NCBI RefSeq assembly: GCF_001632745.1
Contig: NZ_LQRT01000035.1
Span: 372,001 to 436,000, forward strand
Length of the DNA stretch: 64,000 nt
Direction: 5' to 3'
Origin: Aquimarina aggregata
GTDB lineage: Bacteria; Bacteroidota; Bacteroidia; Flavobacteriales; Flavobacteriaceae
Positions 1 to 9,300 of this stretch are shown in pieces; positions within the stretch are counted from its first letter, which is position 1; every line of letters begins with the position of its first letter. The notes beneath the pieces were generated by a model. That model did not search any database. It was not told where the DNA came from and worked only from the letters and a program-made list of their open reading frames with translations. The translations under genes and the position numbers were made by a program.

Positions 1-871
1 GAATTACGTTAATAAAGATGATAATATTAATAATCACACCAGATAATACGTGAAAACCGTGAAAACCTGTTATAAAGAAGAAGAAGTTAGCAAACAATGG
101 TGTACCATATTCGTTATGTACTAGATTTGCACCTTCTACAATACCAATAGCATCGTTTTGCAGTCTTTTTAATGACTCTTCTCTACTCAGTATCGTTTTT
201 TCTCCTTTTTCGGTAAGTACTTGAGTTCTTATAACTACATCATTTCGCTTAGCAAAACCTTTTCTTATTTCATCAATTGTATATGTTGGTAATGTAGCTT
301 CGTTTTCGTACCAGATACCATTTTTGTTTTCGTGTTGCACTCTATTTTTATGCGCATCAAAAATCGCAATATCAGCAAGAGCCACTCTATGTCCGTCTGT
401 ATCTACAAATTGTAAAATTTGACCTCCTTTAGTTTCTATAGCCCCATACTCACCTTTAATAAAGTTTTTCCACTCCCAAGCTTGTGATCCTACAAAAATA
501 GCTCCACCAATAATAGTTAAGAACATGTAAAAAATAACTTTCTTCTGTTTCATATGATGACCAGCATCAACAGCCAGTACCATTGTTACCGAAGAAAATA
601 TTAATATAAATGTCATTAAAGCTACATAATACATAGGAGCATCTACCCCATGTAAAAATGGAAAGTGATTAAATACTTGATCGGCAATTGGCCATGAATC
701 AATAAATTTAAATCTTGAAAAACCATATGCGGCAAGAAACCCTGAAAATGTAAGCGCATCAGAAACGATAAAAAACCACATCATCATCTTACCGTAACTT
801 GCTTTTAGCGGCTCATTACCACCACCCCAAGTTTTATCTTCTGTACCCGTTTTAGCAACAGCTGTGTCCAT
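1..871 (-). CDS. Cytochrome c oxidase subunit III, long form (3' end outside window)
   Basis: Haem-copper oxidase subunit III of a caa3-type terminal oxidase in the inner membrane. The gene runs off the left edge, so 290 residues are visible and the C-terminus is missing. I read the start at the ATG whose complement ends at 871, giving MDTAVAKTGTEDKTWGGG. The helices MMMWFFIVSDALTFSGF and MYYVALMTFILIFSSVTMV, then the late FITGFHGFHVLSG motif, are typical of the family. Between them is a long polar insertion of roughly 90 residues (KNFIKGEYGAIETKGGQ onwards) that the shorter subunit III gene upstream lacks. It lies 139 bases downstream of that gene and is probably co-transcribed with it and haem O synthase. 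Confidence 0.9.
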   Translation of the reverse strand, partial: MDTAVAKTGTEDKTWGGGNEPLKASYGKMMMWFFIVSDALTFSGFLAAYGFSRFKFIDSWPIADQVFNHFPFLHGVDAPMYYVALMTFILIFSSVTMVLAVDAGHHMKQKKVIFYMFLTIIGGAIFVGSQAWEWKNFIKGEYGAIETKGGQILQFVDTDGHRVALADIAIFDAHKNRVQHENKNGIWYENEATLPTYTIDEIRKGFAKRNDVVIRTQVLTEKGEKTILSREESLKRLQNDAIGIVEGANLVHNEYGTPLFANFFFFITGFHGFHVLSGVIINIIIFINVI

Positions 872-1010
872 ATAAAGAATTTGGTATTGTTAAATTTTCC
901 ACAAAAATAATCAATTTTATTATTTCACCTGCTCAATTTTATTTTTTAATTAAGTCAAATGTGATTCAAATAAGTAATCCTTTTTTTAGTATACCTACTA
1001 TTATAATTTC

Positions 1011-1592
1011 TTATCTGATGAAATACAAAAACAAAAAGAGATAAACCCACAGAAAATCAACAAAATGCCAATACATAGCACCTAGTTCTAATCCTAGTGT
1101 TTGTCCTGTTTTATATTTTTGTTTAAAATGATTATAAATTACAACTAAAAGCACAATGAGTCCTCCAAAGATATGTGCAAGGTGTGTTACCACTATGATA
1201 AACATAAAAGTAGAAACAATATTTGATGTTGGCCCTGTGAAATGATAGCCTTGATTAATAATATCACTAAAGCCTTCGAATTGCAAAATCACAAAGAGAA
1301 TACCAAGTCCTAATGTTGACAACAACAATACGGTTGCTAAACCTCGCTTATTTTGCTCAATAGCCTTCTTCACCATATAAAATGTTACACTACTAGCGAT
1401 AATTACGAGAATACTATATATAAATGCTTCAGGAAAAACTAAATCTGTTTGCCAATCCTTTCTAGATTTACTTACAACATATGCACTAGTAAGTCCCGCA
1501 AAAACCATTGCCATACTTATCATAGCAAACCACATCATGGTTTTTTTAGCTCTATCAACTTTTTCTTGTGTTGTCCCTCGTGTTAAATCCAT
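1011..1592 (-). CDS. Cytochrome c oxidase subunit III, short form
   Basis: A 193-residue haem-copper oxidase subunit III protein with about five transmembrane helices: MMWFAMISMAMVFAGLTSAYVVS near residue 20, then segments near 58, 88, 130 and 175. The motif HLAHIFGGLIVLLVV corresponds to the late helix of the family. The start overlaps the end of haem O synthase by 10 bases, which argues for translational coupling. A second, longer subunit III gene follows. Two adjacent subunit III genes are common in Flavobacteriaceae. The subunit I and II genes are about 42 kb away in this window (43.6-46.5 kb). Confidence 0.9.
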   Translation of the reverse strand: MDLTRGTTQEKVDRAKKTMMWFAMISMAMVFAGLTSAYVVSKSRKDWQTDLVFPEAFIYSILVIIASSVTFYMVKKAIEQNKRGLATVLLLSTLGLGILFVILQFEGFSDIINQGYHFTGPTSNIVSTFMFIIVVTHLAHIFGGLIVLLVVIYNHFKQKYKTGQTLGLELGAMYWHFVDFLWVYLFLFLYFIR

Positions 1593-2542
1593 ACTCTAAT
1601 AAATTTATCTGCAACATAAATAACCTGTAACAATGTAATATACAGGACACTCATCAACATTAATTGTTTAGCGGTTTTAGCATCTCTTATTTTATACAAT
1701 CGAATTGCCGATCGCAACAGAACTGCCCCCAGAATCAATAATATCACCCCTGAAACCGGAGTAAGATAAAGATCTCCTGTAACTCCAAAAACAGGAATTA
1801 AAGACGTTACAACCGTCCAAATAGTGTAAATTAATACTTGTACTGCTGTTCCTTTATCTTTTTTACCTGTTGGAAGCATAAAAAAGCCTCCTTTTTTATA
1901 GTCATCATACAAAAACCATCCTATTGCCCAAAAATGGGGGAATTGCCAAAAAAATTGCACCATAAAAAGAGTTCCTGGTTCTATCCCAAAATCATTGGTT
2001 GCTGCTACCCAACCCAGCATAAATGGAATTGCTCCGGGAATTGCCCCTACAAAAACAGACAAAGGAGTTTTTGTTTTTAAAGGTGTATACAAACTAACAT
2101 AAATAAATATCGAAATTGCCCCAAACATAGCCGTTTTAGGGTTTATGGTATACAGTACCGTAATACCAATAATTGTAAAAATAGTAGCTATTATAAAAGC
2201 TGTATTAACCGACATTCTTCCTGATGGGATCGGCCTATCTTTAGTTCGATCCATCAACTTATCTAAATCCCTTTCGATTATTTGGTTAAAAGCATTTGAC
2301 GCTCCAACCATACAATATCCACCTACAGTAAGTAACAAAAGTGTACTCCAAGAGATTACTTCAACACCTAATAAATATCCGGCGACAGAAGAAAAAACTA
2401 CACTAAGGGCCAAACGCATCTTAGTGATTTCTTTAAAATCCTGAATAACAGAAACTTTTGCAGTATTAATTTGGGTTACGCTCAAATCTTGCACGTTTTC
2501 ATCAATTTTTTGGTATTCCTCTTTTGAAAACACATAAAGCAT
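1583..2542 (-). CDS. ctaB: Protohaem IX farnesyltransferase (haem O synthase)
   Basis: Transfers a farnesyl group to protohaem to make haem O, the precursor of the haem A used by the terminal oxidase. The protein has 319 residues and multiple membrane segments of the UbiA prenyltransferase superfamily. The signature lies at residues 83-108, with NAFNQIIERDLDKLMDRT followed by RPIPSG; the N, D and R residues of this loop bind Mg-prenyl diphosphate. It is first in a minus-strand run with the two subunit III genes and overlaps the next by 10 bases. A good promoter lies about 75 bases upstream. The name cyoE is also used for this family. Confidence 0.95.
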   Translation of the reverse strand: MLYVFSKEEYQKIDENVQDLSVTQINTAKVSVIQDFKEITKMRLALSVVFSSVAGYLLGVEVISWSTLLLLTVGGYCMVGASNAFNQIIERDLDKLMDRTKDRPIPSGRMSVNTAFIIATIFTIIGITVLYTINPKTAMFGAISIFIYVSLYTPLKTKTPLSVFVGAIPGAIPFMLGWVAATNDFGIEPGTLFMVQFFWQFPHFWAIGWFLYDDYKKGGFFMLPTGKKDKGTAVQVLIYTIWTVVTSLIPVFGVTGDLYLTPVSGVILLILGAVLLRSAIRLYKIRDAKTAKQLMLMSVLYITLLQVIYVADKFIRVWI

Positions 2543-2616
2543 TTATTCTCTATTGTTATAGTACAGTACTAATAACTCTGTAAATTTTTCAAAAACTGCC
2601 TTTTTCAAAAGTCGTG

Positions 2617-2647
2617 CAAAGATATACCTTAAAAGCATTTTAGACAA
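2617..2647 (-). promoter_or_regulatory. Promoter for ctaB and the subunit III genes
   Basis: On the minus strand a -7 box TATCTTTG (2617-2624) matches the Bacteroidota consensus TAnnTTTG. A TTG (2645-2647) lies 20 bases upstream in the -33 position. Transcription would begin near 2610, leaving a leader of about 70 bases before ctaB. Confidence 0.6.
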
Positions 2648-2803
2648 CTAATAATCAGGTATTATTCACCTTTTAACAGACTTATCCTTAAATCGCAAGT
2701 GATTTTGATAATTCCGTTTAAAAAAGATTCTCATTAACAATATGTTATTTCTTCGTTTTATTATCGACTAAAACGATCTAAAACACAAACACCAAACTAA
2801 TAC

Positions 2804-3676
2804 GTGATGAAAAACCTTGTACTTTTTATGCTATTACTGTGCTATTTTATCTCAAATGCACAAAAAAAAGAAGTTACAATCACCTTAGACTTAATCTCTA
2901 AAGATATCTATATGCTTACTGGACAAGGGGGTAATATCGGAGTCTTAAAAAACGAAAAGGGTTTATTTATTATCGATGATCAATTTGCAAGACTATCAGA
3001 CAAGATACTTACAAAACTTAAAACGATTAGTGACCAACCAATAACGATGGTTGCCAACACACATTTTCATGGAGATCATACTGGAGGTAACGAAAACATG
3101 GCAAATCAAGGAGCTACAATTTTTGCACAAAAAAATGTAAGATCAAGAATAGAAAAAAATCAAAAAGAGAAAGGAAAATTTAACCCTAAATCTTTGCCTG
3201 TAATAACATTTGACGAAGGGCTTCAGTTATATTTTGAAAACGAAAATATTAATGCATTTCATGTTCACAATGCACATACTGATGGAGATGCTATTATTTA
3301 TTTTGCTAATGGAAATGTATTACACATGGGGGACACATTTTTTAATGGTCGTTACCCATATATAGATTTAAATTCTGGAGGAAGTATCGAAGGATATATT
3401 AAAGCTTCTGAAAAAGCGCTTATGATAGCAAATTCTGACACTAAAATTATTCCTGGACACGGAGCTTTAGCAACCAAAAAAGATCTAGAAAGCTTTTTGA
3501 CAATGCTTAAAACGATCACAAACACTATTAAAAAAGAAGTCGATGCTGGTAAATCTGAAGAGGAAGTAAAAAACAATACAGCACTAACTTCGGTTTATGA
3601 TACAAAAGGTTTCGGAGATGGTTTTATTAATTCAGAACGAATACGACAAACCATATACTTAAGTCTTACGAAATAA
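2804..3676 (+). CDS. Secreted metallo-beta-lactamase-fold hydrolase
   Basis: A 290-residue protein with an N-terminal signal peptide (cleavage likely after SNA, about residue 19) and an MBL-fold domain. Zinc ligands are visible: H87-x-H89-x-D91-H92 in THFHGDH, H158 in AHTDGD, D177 in MGDTFF and H219 in PGHG. That set is typical of binuclear MBL hydrolases of the glyoxalase II / quinoprotein-relay type rather than of a proven beta-lactamase. The substrate cannot be told from the sequence. It stands alone on the plus strand, convergent with the TonB gene across a shared terminator. Confidence 0.85.
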   Translation: MMKNLVLFMLLLCYFISNAQKKEVTITLDLISKDIYMLTGQGGNIGVLKNEKGLFIIDDQFARLSDKILTKLKTISDQPITMVANTHFHGDHTGGNENMANQGATIFAQKNVRSRIEKNQKEKGKFNPKSLPVITFDEGLQLYFENENINAFHVHNAHTDGDAIIYFANGNVLHMGDTFFNGRYPYIDLNSGGSIEGYIKASEKALMIANSDTKIIPGHGALATKKDLESFLTMLKTITNTIKKEVDAGKSEEEVKNNTALTSVYDTKGFGDGFINSERIRQTIYLSLTK

Positions 3677-3701
3677 AGAATTTAAAAATGAGTGTTAATT
3701 T

Positions 3702-3738
3702 AAAAAGCCTACTAGTTTAATCGCTAGCAGGCTTTTTT
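3702..3738. terminator. Bidirectional intrinsic terminator
   Basis: AAAAAGCCTACTAG (3702-3715) pairs with CTAGCAGGCTTTTT (3724-3737) with a single non-Watson-Crick pair and an 8-base loop. A-runs and T-runs on both sides let it end both the MBL gene (+) and the converging tonB gene (-). Confidence 0.85.
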
Positions 3739-3741
3739 TCT

Positions 3742-4482
3742 TTACCCTTGTATTTTAAACACTATCGGCAATTGATACTTTACAGTTACGTTTCTATCTC
3801 TCTGTTTTCCTGGCGTCATCTGCGGAAACAAATTAATAACTCGTCTTGCTTCTTCTTCTAATTTTGGATGCGATGCACGCACTCTAATATTAGTTACCTC
3901 TCCTTCTTGATTCACATCAAACTGTGTATAGATTTTTTGCAAACCACTTAAACCATATCGTTCGCCTAAACCTGTGTTAAATTTTCTTGCTACGATTTTA
4001 CCCACTTTTTTAGAAAAACAAGTAGCTCTTTCTTTATTAGTTGCCAGCTTTTCACATCCAGGAAAAATAGGAACAAATTCTACAGCAGAAAAAGGAACCT
4101 CTACTGGATCAGGTTCATCCACATCATCAATTTCTCCAGGTGCTACAGGTGCAGAAGTTTCAACTGGATGAACATTTTTGAACTCCTCAGTAACTTTATT
4201 AACAACAGCAGTGTTATCAATAACTTTAAACTCTTGAGGCTCAACAGGAGGTTTTGTTTGTTTTACAGCTACTTCTTTTGGTTTGGGCTCTTGATACACC
4301 TCAAAGGCTCCATCCCACACATAAGAATCATCTTCTTCTACTATTGGCGGTTTTTGACCCAAAGCCGGAACCGTAGTATACACTTCAAACATAAAATAGG
4401 TAAATAGTAGACTTGCAATAAGTCCAATCTGGAAATTCACCAATGTACTTTTTCGTACATTAGCATCGTGCTTGTTACTCAT
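3742..4482 (-). CDS. Energy transducer TonB (paralogue 1)
   Basis: TonB couples the inner-membrane proton motive force to outer-membrane receptors. I place the start at 4482 (MSNKHDANVRKSTLVN), giving 246 residues; an in-frame ATG at 4527 would add 15 residues but falls almost in the preceding terminator. One N-terminal helix (residues about 16-35) anchors a periplasmic linker rich in P, E and V. The C-terminal TonB domain begins at the Bacteroidota motif PIFPGCEK and ends with MTPGKQRDRNVTVKYQLPIVF. A paralogue with the same C-terminal plan lies directly upstream, separated by a terminator, so the two are probably separate transcripts. Confidence 0.9.
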   Translation of the reverse strand: MSNKHDANVRKSTLVNFQIGLIASLLFTYFMFEVYTTVPALGQKPPIVEEDDSYVWDGAFEVYQEPKPKEVAVKQTKPPVEPQEFKVIDNTAVVNKVTEEFKNVHPVETSAPVAPGEIDDVDEPDPVEVPFSAVEFVPIFPGCEKLATNKERATCFSKKVGKIVARKFNTGLGERYGLSGLQKIYTQFDVNQEGEVTNIRVRASHPKLEEEARRVINLFPQMTPGKQRDRNVTVKYQLPIVFKIQG

Positions 4483-4535
4483 GATATTTAGTTTTAACGT
4501 TACAATTGAAACTGAATCAACAAGCATACCAAAAA

Positions 4536-4568
4536 AAAATCCCGCTCACAGAAATGTGGCGGGATTTT
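4536..4568 (-). terminator. Intrinsic terminator after the upstream tonB
   Basis: AAAATCCCGC (4536-4545) pairs perfectly with GCGGGATTTT (4559-4568), and an inner CACA/TGTG extends the stem. It follows the stop codon of the tonB gene at 4589-5314. Confidence 0.85.
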
Positions 4569-4588
4569 GATATATAACGTACTTTGTT

Positions 4589-5314
4589 TTAGTCTTGTAC
4601 TTGAAAAACTATTGGTAAGGAATACAATACACCTACTGCTTTACCTCTTTGTTTTCCTGGAGTCATTTTAGGTAATAACTTTACAACTCTTTGAGCTTCT
4701 TTTTCTAGTCTTGGATGCGGACCTCTTGCCTGCACTCCAACAATATTACCTGATCTATCAATTTTAAATCTTACATAGATTCTATTTACACCCGACAGAC
4801 CTAACTCGTTACCTAATTCTGTATTAAACTTACGGTTAACAAACTTTTTAACCTTATCACTCATACATTTCTTTTTCGCATTATTGTTACCTGCTTTTTC
4901 ACATCCTGGAAAAATTGGCACATTTTCTATAACTGCAAATGGTACATCAGAGATAACCTCTTCTTCTTCTACATCTTCTACCTCTTCAACTTCTACAATT
5001 TCTTCTTCCTGATTAGTTTCAGTAGACTCAATAATAGTTTCCTCTACTTCTTCTTCATCTTCTACTACATCAATAATTTCTGGTGCAGGTGGTGGAGGTG
5101 GCGGTGGTGGAGGTGTGTTCAAATTTTGAGTAATCGGAACATCTTCTTCTTCTAACTCATCAAGATTCACCTGACCTATGTCGATATTACTTCTATCATA
5201 GGTTTTCCATTCTATACCTCTCCATGTTAAAAATAGAACTAAAATAAGCCCTAGTTGAAGAAACAAGGTACTTCTTCTAGTTAAATCTGCTTTTGGATTT
5301 TTCTTCGATTCCAT
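4589..5314 (-). CDS. Energy transducer TonB (paralogue 2)
   Basis: A 241-residue TonB protein. One N-terminal membrane helix (FLQLGLILVLFLTW, about residues 18-31) is followed by a proline run (residues about 68-78) and a very acidic stretch dominated by E, V and D up to about residue 122. The C-terminal domain starts at PIFPGCEKAG and ends MTPGKQRGKAVGVLYSLPIVF. Its C-terminal domain clearly resembles that of the neighbour at 3742-4482, while the linkers differ strongly, so this looks like a tandem duplication in which the periplasmic spacers diverged. Confidence 0.92.
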   Translation of the reverse strand: MESKKNPKADLTRRSTLFLQLGLILVLFLTWRGIEWKTYDRSNIDIGQVNLDELEEEDVPITQNLNTPPPPPPPPPAPEIIDVVEDEEEVEETIIESTETNQEEEIVEVEEVEDVEEEEVISDVPFAVIENVPIFPGCEKAGNNNAKKKCMSDKVKKFVNRKFNTELGNELGLSGVNRIYVRFKIDRSGNIVGVQARGPHPRLEKEAQRVVKLLPKMTPGKQRGKAVGVLYSLPIVFQVQD

Positions 5315-5473
5315 ATTATTGTTATGTTATAGGATTGCTAAAATAGCTAAATTCTTTTGTAATTTCCAACTAAACATCAAAATGTAAAACGAAAAATTTG
5401 ATTTTTAACGTTTATAACATCTGTTATGCATACTTGAAAATTGATTTATGAGATTCACTTAAGAAATTAAAAT

Positions 5474-5881
5474 CTACTTTTCTTTGATCCTAATCAATTT
5501 ATTTTCAAATATTTTCAATAAAATAACAGCAAAAACTATACCGCTTGTATTAGCTAAAACATCATACCATTCTGAACTACGATAATTCGTTAGTAATGTT
5601 TGTAACAATTCCATTAGTCCCCCGTATAAAAAGCAAATAATTGCACTTTTAACAATACTTTGCTTAAAGGTTTCCTTTCTTTTTTTTGAAAAAAAGAAAA
5701 AAGCAAACCAAACAATTGTAAAAATGAGGTAAGCAACAAAATGTCCTATCTTATCACTTCCTTGTACTCCGACTTTGAATGGAATAATTAATCGTGCTAA
5801 TGATGCCCAAGTAATTAAAGCACTATATACAAGTAGTACTGCCAGTAGGAACTTATGCCCCAATAACCTCTTTATAACCAT
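5474..5881 (-). CDS. VanZ-family membrane protein
   Basis: A 135-residue membrane protein with four predicted helices. The family pattern is visible as SDKIGHFVAYLIFTIVW and then GLMELLQTLLTNYRSSEWYDVLANTSG, where the acidic residue and the WxDxxxNxxG stretch are the conserved core of VanZ proteins. The function of most VanZ proteins is unknown. The gene begins 29 bases inside the end of gcvH, and the gcvH-vanZ pair is common in flavobacteria, so co-transcription is likely. Confidence 0.85.
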   Translation of the reverse strand: MVIKRLLGHKFLLAVLLVYSALITWASLARLIIPFKVGVQGSDKIGHFVAYLIFTIVWFAFFFFSKKRKETFKQSIVKSAIICFLYGGLMELLQTLLTNYRSSEWYDVLANTSGIVFAVILLKIFENKLIRIKEK

Positions 5882-6233
5882 CTGCCGATAATAAACCGTC
5901 TATTTGAGAAGTATCAGCTATTTTTATTTTAACCATCCAACCCGCTCCATAAGGATCGCTGTTTACAAGTTCAGGATCACCCTCTAACGTTTCATTAAAT
6001 TCAACTATCTCTCCTGTTAATGGCAAGAATAAATCAGAAACCGTTTTAACTGCTTCTACGGTACCAAAAACTTCTTCTTGATCTAGTTCTTCACCAACAG
6101 TTTCTACCTCAACATAAACTATATCTCCTAATTCACCTTGTGCGAAATCGGTTATACCCACAGTTGCGATATCACCATCTATTTTGATCCACTCGTGGTC
6201 TTTTGTATATTTTAATTCTGAAGGAATATTCAT
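5853..6233 (-). CDS. gcvH: Glycine cleavage system H protein
   Basis: The lipoyl carrier that shuttles the aminomethyl group between the P, T and L proteins of glycine cleavage. At 126 residues it has normal length. The lipoylated lysine is K63 in GTVEAVKTVSDLFLP, and the opening KYTKDHEWIKIDGDIATVGITD is canonical. No gcvP or gcvT is present in the window. It lies between sprA upstream and vanZ, which overlaps its 3' end. Confidence 0.96.
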   Translation of the reverse strand: MNIPSELKYTKDHEWIKIDGDIATVGITDFAQGELGDIVYVEVETVGEELDQEEVFGTVEAVKTVSDLFLPLTGEIVEFNETLEGDPELVNSDPYGAGWMVKIKIADTSQIDGLLSADGYKEVIGA

Positions 6234-6372
6234 CTAAAAAAGTATTTATGAGTTCTTATTTTCTTTATGCTGACGAAAATAATTCTATTTTATTGAATTT
6301 TAAGAAAACCCATTAAAAAATTATCAAAAAACAATTGTCAATAACCTTTTCTACCTGTTCACCACAGAAATC

Positions 6373-9300
6373 TTAGTTTCCGAAGTTATATCGCAATGTA
6401 AATCCTCCTCTGATTGTAGTCTGAGGAAAGGCAGTAGAAATAGAGAACTCAGAAAATGTATGATCATAAAAGAATAATGCTGTCAAATTCTTACTTAAAG
6501 AATAATCTGCGGTAAACTTTAATCCATAAATATCTTGCCCAGCTGTTACTTGGGTATTTTCTAAGTCAAGATATCTTATCAATGTTTCATTCTGACGAAG
6601 TGATATATCTGCTCTTAAATTAAGGTCACTTTTTAGTACTTTTTTCCTACCTCCAATTCGAGTAGCAAAAGTTAATCCTTTAAGTCGATACCCCAATCCA
6701 ATAATATACTCATTACCTTGAATTTCGGTAAGTAAATTATTATCAAAACTTAATGATAAAGCCCTATCCTTTTTCCATTCGGCAAGAATCTTGATTGAGT
6801 TTTTCATTTCCATATCAAATCTAACCAATGGACTAAATTGCTCGGTAAGATTTACATTTGAGTACAATAGTGGATTTCTAAAATTATTAGATTGATCTCT
6901 ATCATTTGGATTTCTAAATTCGAGGTTAGTCCTAAATTGATTAATCGTATAATTTGCACGATACCCATGAGCTACAGAAAAACGTTTAAATCGTTTTTTA
7001 AACCACTTAAGATTCATTAATCCTGTGTATTTAATATCCCAATTTGGTAGCGGGACATCTCTTAAAGCTCCTTTTTGAACATTATCTGCACTAGCCCCTG
7101 TATATGCTGCTAAAAATGCTGGCAATAACACTGCTTGATTAGTCCCTCCAAAACCATCAGGAAAACCGTCTCTATCCGCATCTGAATCAACAAAACCATC
7201 ACCATCAGTATCTGTGAATGGATCAATTCCGCGTTCTTGTGCTAAGCGTTGTGATATGATTAATCTATTTTCTCTAAATTGATCAAATGCTTCAGAACTG
7301 AATTGGTCACTTTTTTTAAACGCAGTCTTTATTAGCAATGTAGAAACCGTGAAATTACCAAAAGTGTTTGGCGTTAACGATGTATATGGTTGATTAGGAT
7401 CACCGGGGTTCACTCTAAAGTTCTCTGTATAGGTTTCAGAATAATTTCTGGTCGCACTTATATCTATCTTAAGATCTTTTAATAATCCTAAAGAAGCTTG
7501 AATATTAAGTTGTCTACCTTCGACTTCTTGATACTGCTCATTAAAATCCTGATATAAAGTCAACCAACCATTACGAGCTGCTATATCTCTAATTTCTGCC
7601 TGACTACCAAAAACAAATCCTGCAGATGGTTTTAATGTACCAATAAAACCTGGTTCTCTTACAAACCCTGGTAACAAAATACCATTATCTTGTTGATAAT
7701 TTATATTTACTTTCTTTACAGCAGTAACTAAACCTATAGCTGTATTTAATGCTTTATCACCTATTGTTAATTTACTTTTTACCTTTTTAGTTTTCTTTTT
7801 TGCGGCAACTTTTGTTTCTCCTGGTTTTTCTTTTTTAGAGTCTTTGTCTTTTTCCTTAGCTTCTTTTTCTTTCTTTTGTTTTTTCCTTCCAGGTTTTATT
7901 TTGGTTAATCCTACATATTTGTAAAGCGTATTCATATCCAAAGAACCATTTACCGTATGAACATTAGAATTTTGTATTGTATTACCTAAATCTGGTATAT
8001 TCTCCAAAGATCTTAAAATCTCACTACCTTTTGTCCATTGGAAATTTGCACTATAAGAATAAGTAGATCTTATAAATTTAAGTACTGGGATTTTACTAAA
8101 CGGCAGTTCATAGTTTACCTGAAGCTGCTGATTAAGGGTATTTGGATCTCCAACATCAAGGAAACCGCTCCAGATATCTACTGTATTATCTACAACATTA
8201 TTCTCATCGATAAAATTCTTAACAATACGATTGTTTGCTGATGTAAAACTAAAATTTAATGATTTGGTAAGATTATAATTAATACCATACTGCCAATCAA
8301 AAAGAAAATTACGCTGAAATAATGGATCCAATTCAAGACTTCCTTCTGTACGTGTAATATCTCTAAATCTTTGTCTATTGTATTGTCTATTAATATTAGA
8401 ACTTACCGAAACACTACTTGGAAGCAGGTTAAAGTTAAAATCTTTCAACAGATCAAAATATTTACTTTTTCCTAAAAGCTTTATCTTCTTAAAAGGTTCT
8501 ATTTCTTTTGGTTGAAAACTAAAATCATACGTACCTCCAACTCTAACACTTTGATCCAAAGATTCTTCTATCTCAAAATCACGATGATTTGTCTGATTAT
8601 ACGTCCCCGAAAAGGTAAGATTCTCTACATCATATGGCATAGGTTTTGCCTCTCCTGTTCGTTCTTTACGCAATCCTATTACATTAAAACTTTGTCTTTT
8701 GGTATACTCGGTAGATTGTCGCTCTCTTCTTTCTCTACTCTCGGGTGTAGGTTCTGCATCTAATAAATCTTCAAGTTCTAAATCCTGGAATTCAGGATCA
8801 AATTGAGGGGTAATTAGTTCTTCACCTCTACTGTAATTAAAAGGAATTTGTACTCCCCATTTTTTAGGCAGAAGTTGTCCTAAATTCACATTGGTTGTTA
8901 AATCGTACTGCTTAAGATCTTCTCGGCTTCTTTCATTAGGTCCTTGCTCAATTCCTCCAAAACCAATCGTTGTAATTCTTCCTGAGGCGCTAACATTTGC
9001 AAAATCTGCAATATTAGCATCAAGACTACCTACGGCAGCCCAACCTCCTCTGTTTTTAAGATCACTAAGACGCATTTCATTAAACCAAACAGATCCTGAT
9101 TGCGTATTACCACTTTCATTTTTAACCCCAACCATCATCACTCTTACATCTCCAAGACTAGGATTTCCTTTTATACCTACTCTTAAATTATTTGGGCCAT
9201 CAAAAAAGTTAAGATCAGCGGCATTACCACTGGCTATTACTCTTGATTTTATCTCTTGAAGAAAAGCAAGAGGTACGTCTAATCTATTTTGTTCTGGCCA

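Noticed and set aside
8038..9259. Plus-strand frames inside sprA
   Set aside because: They are shadows of a 2402-codon gene with clear homology on the other strand.
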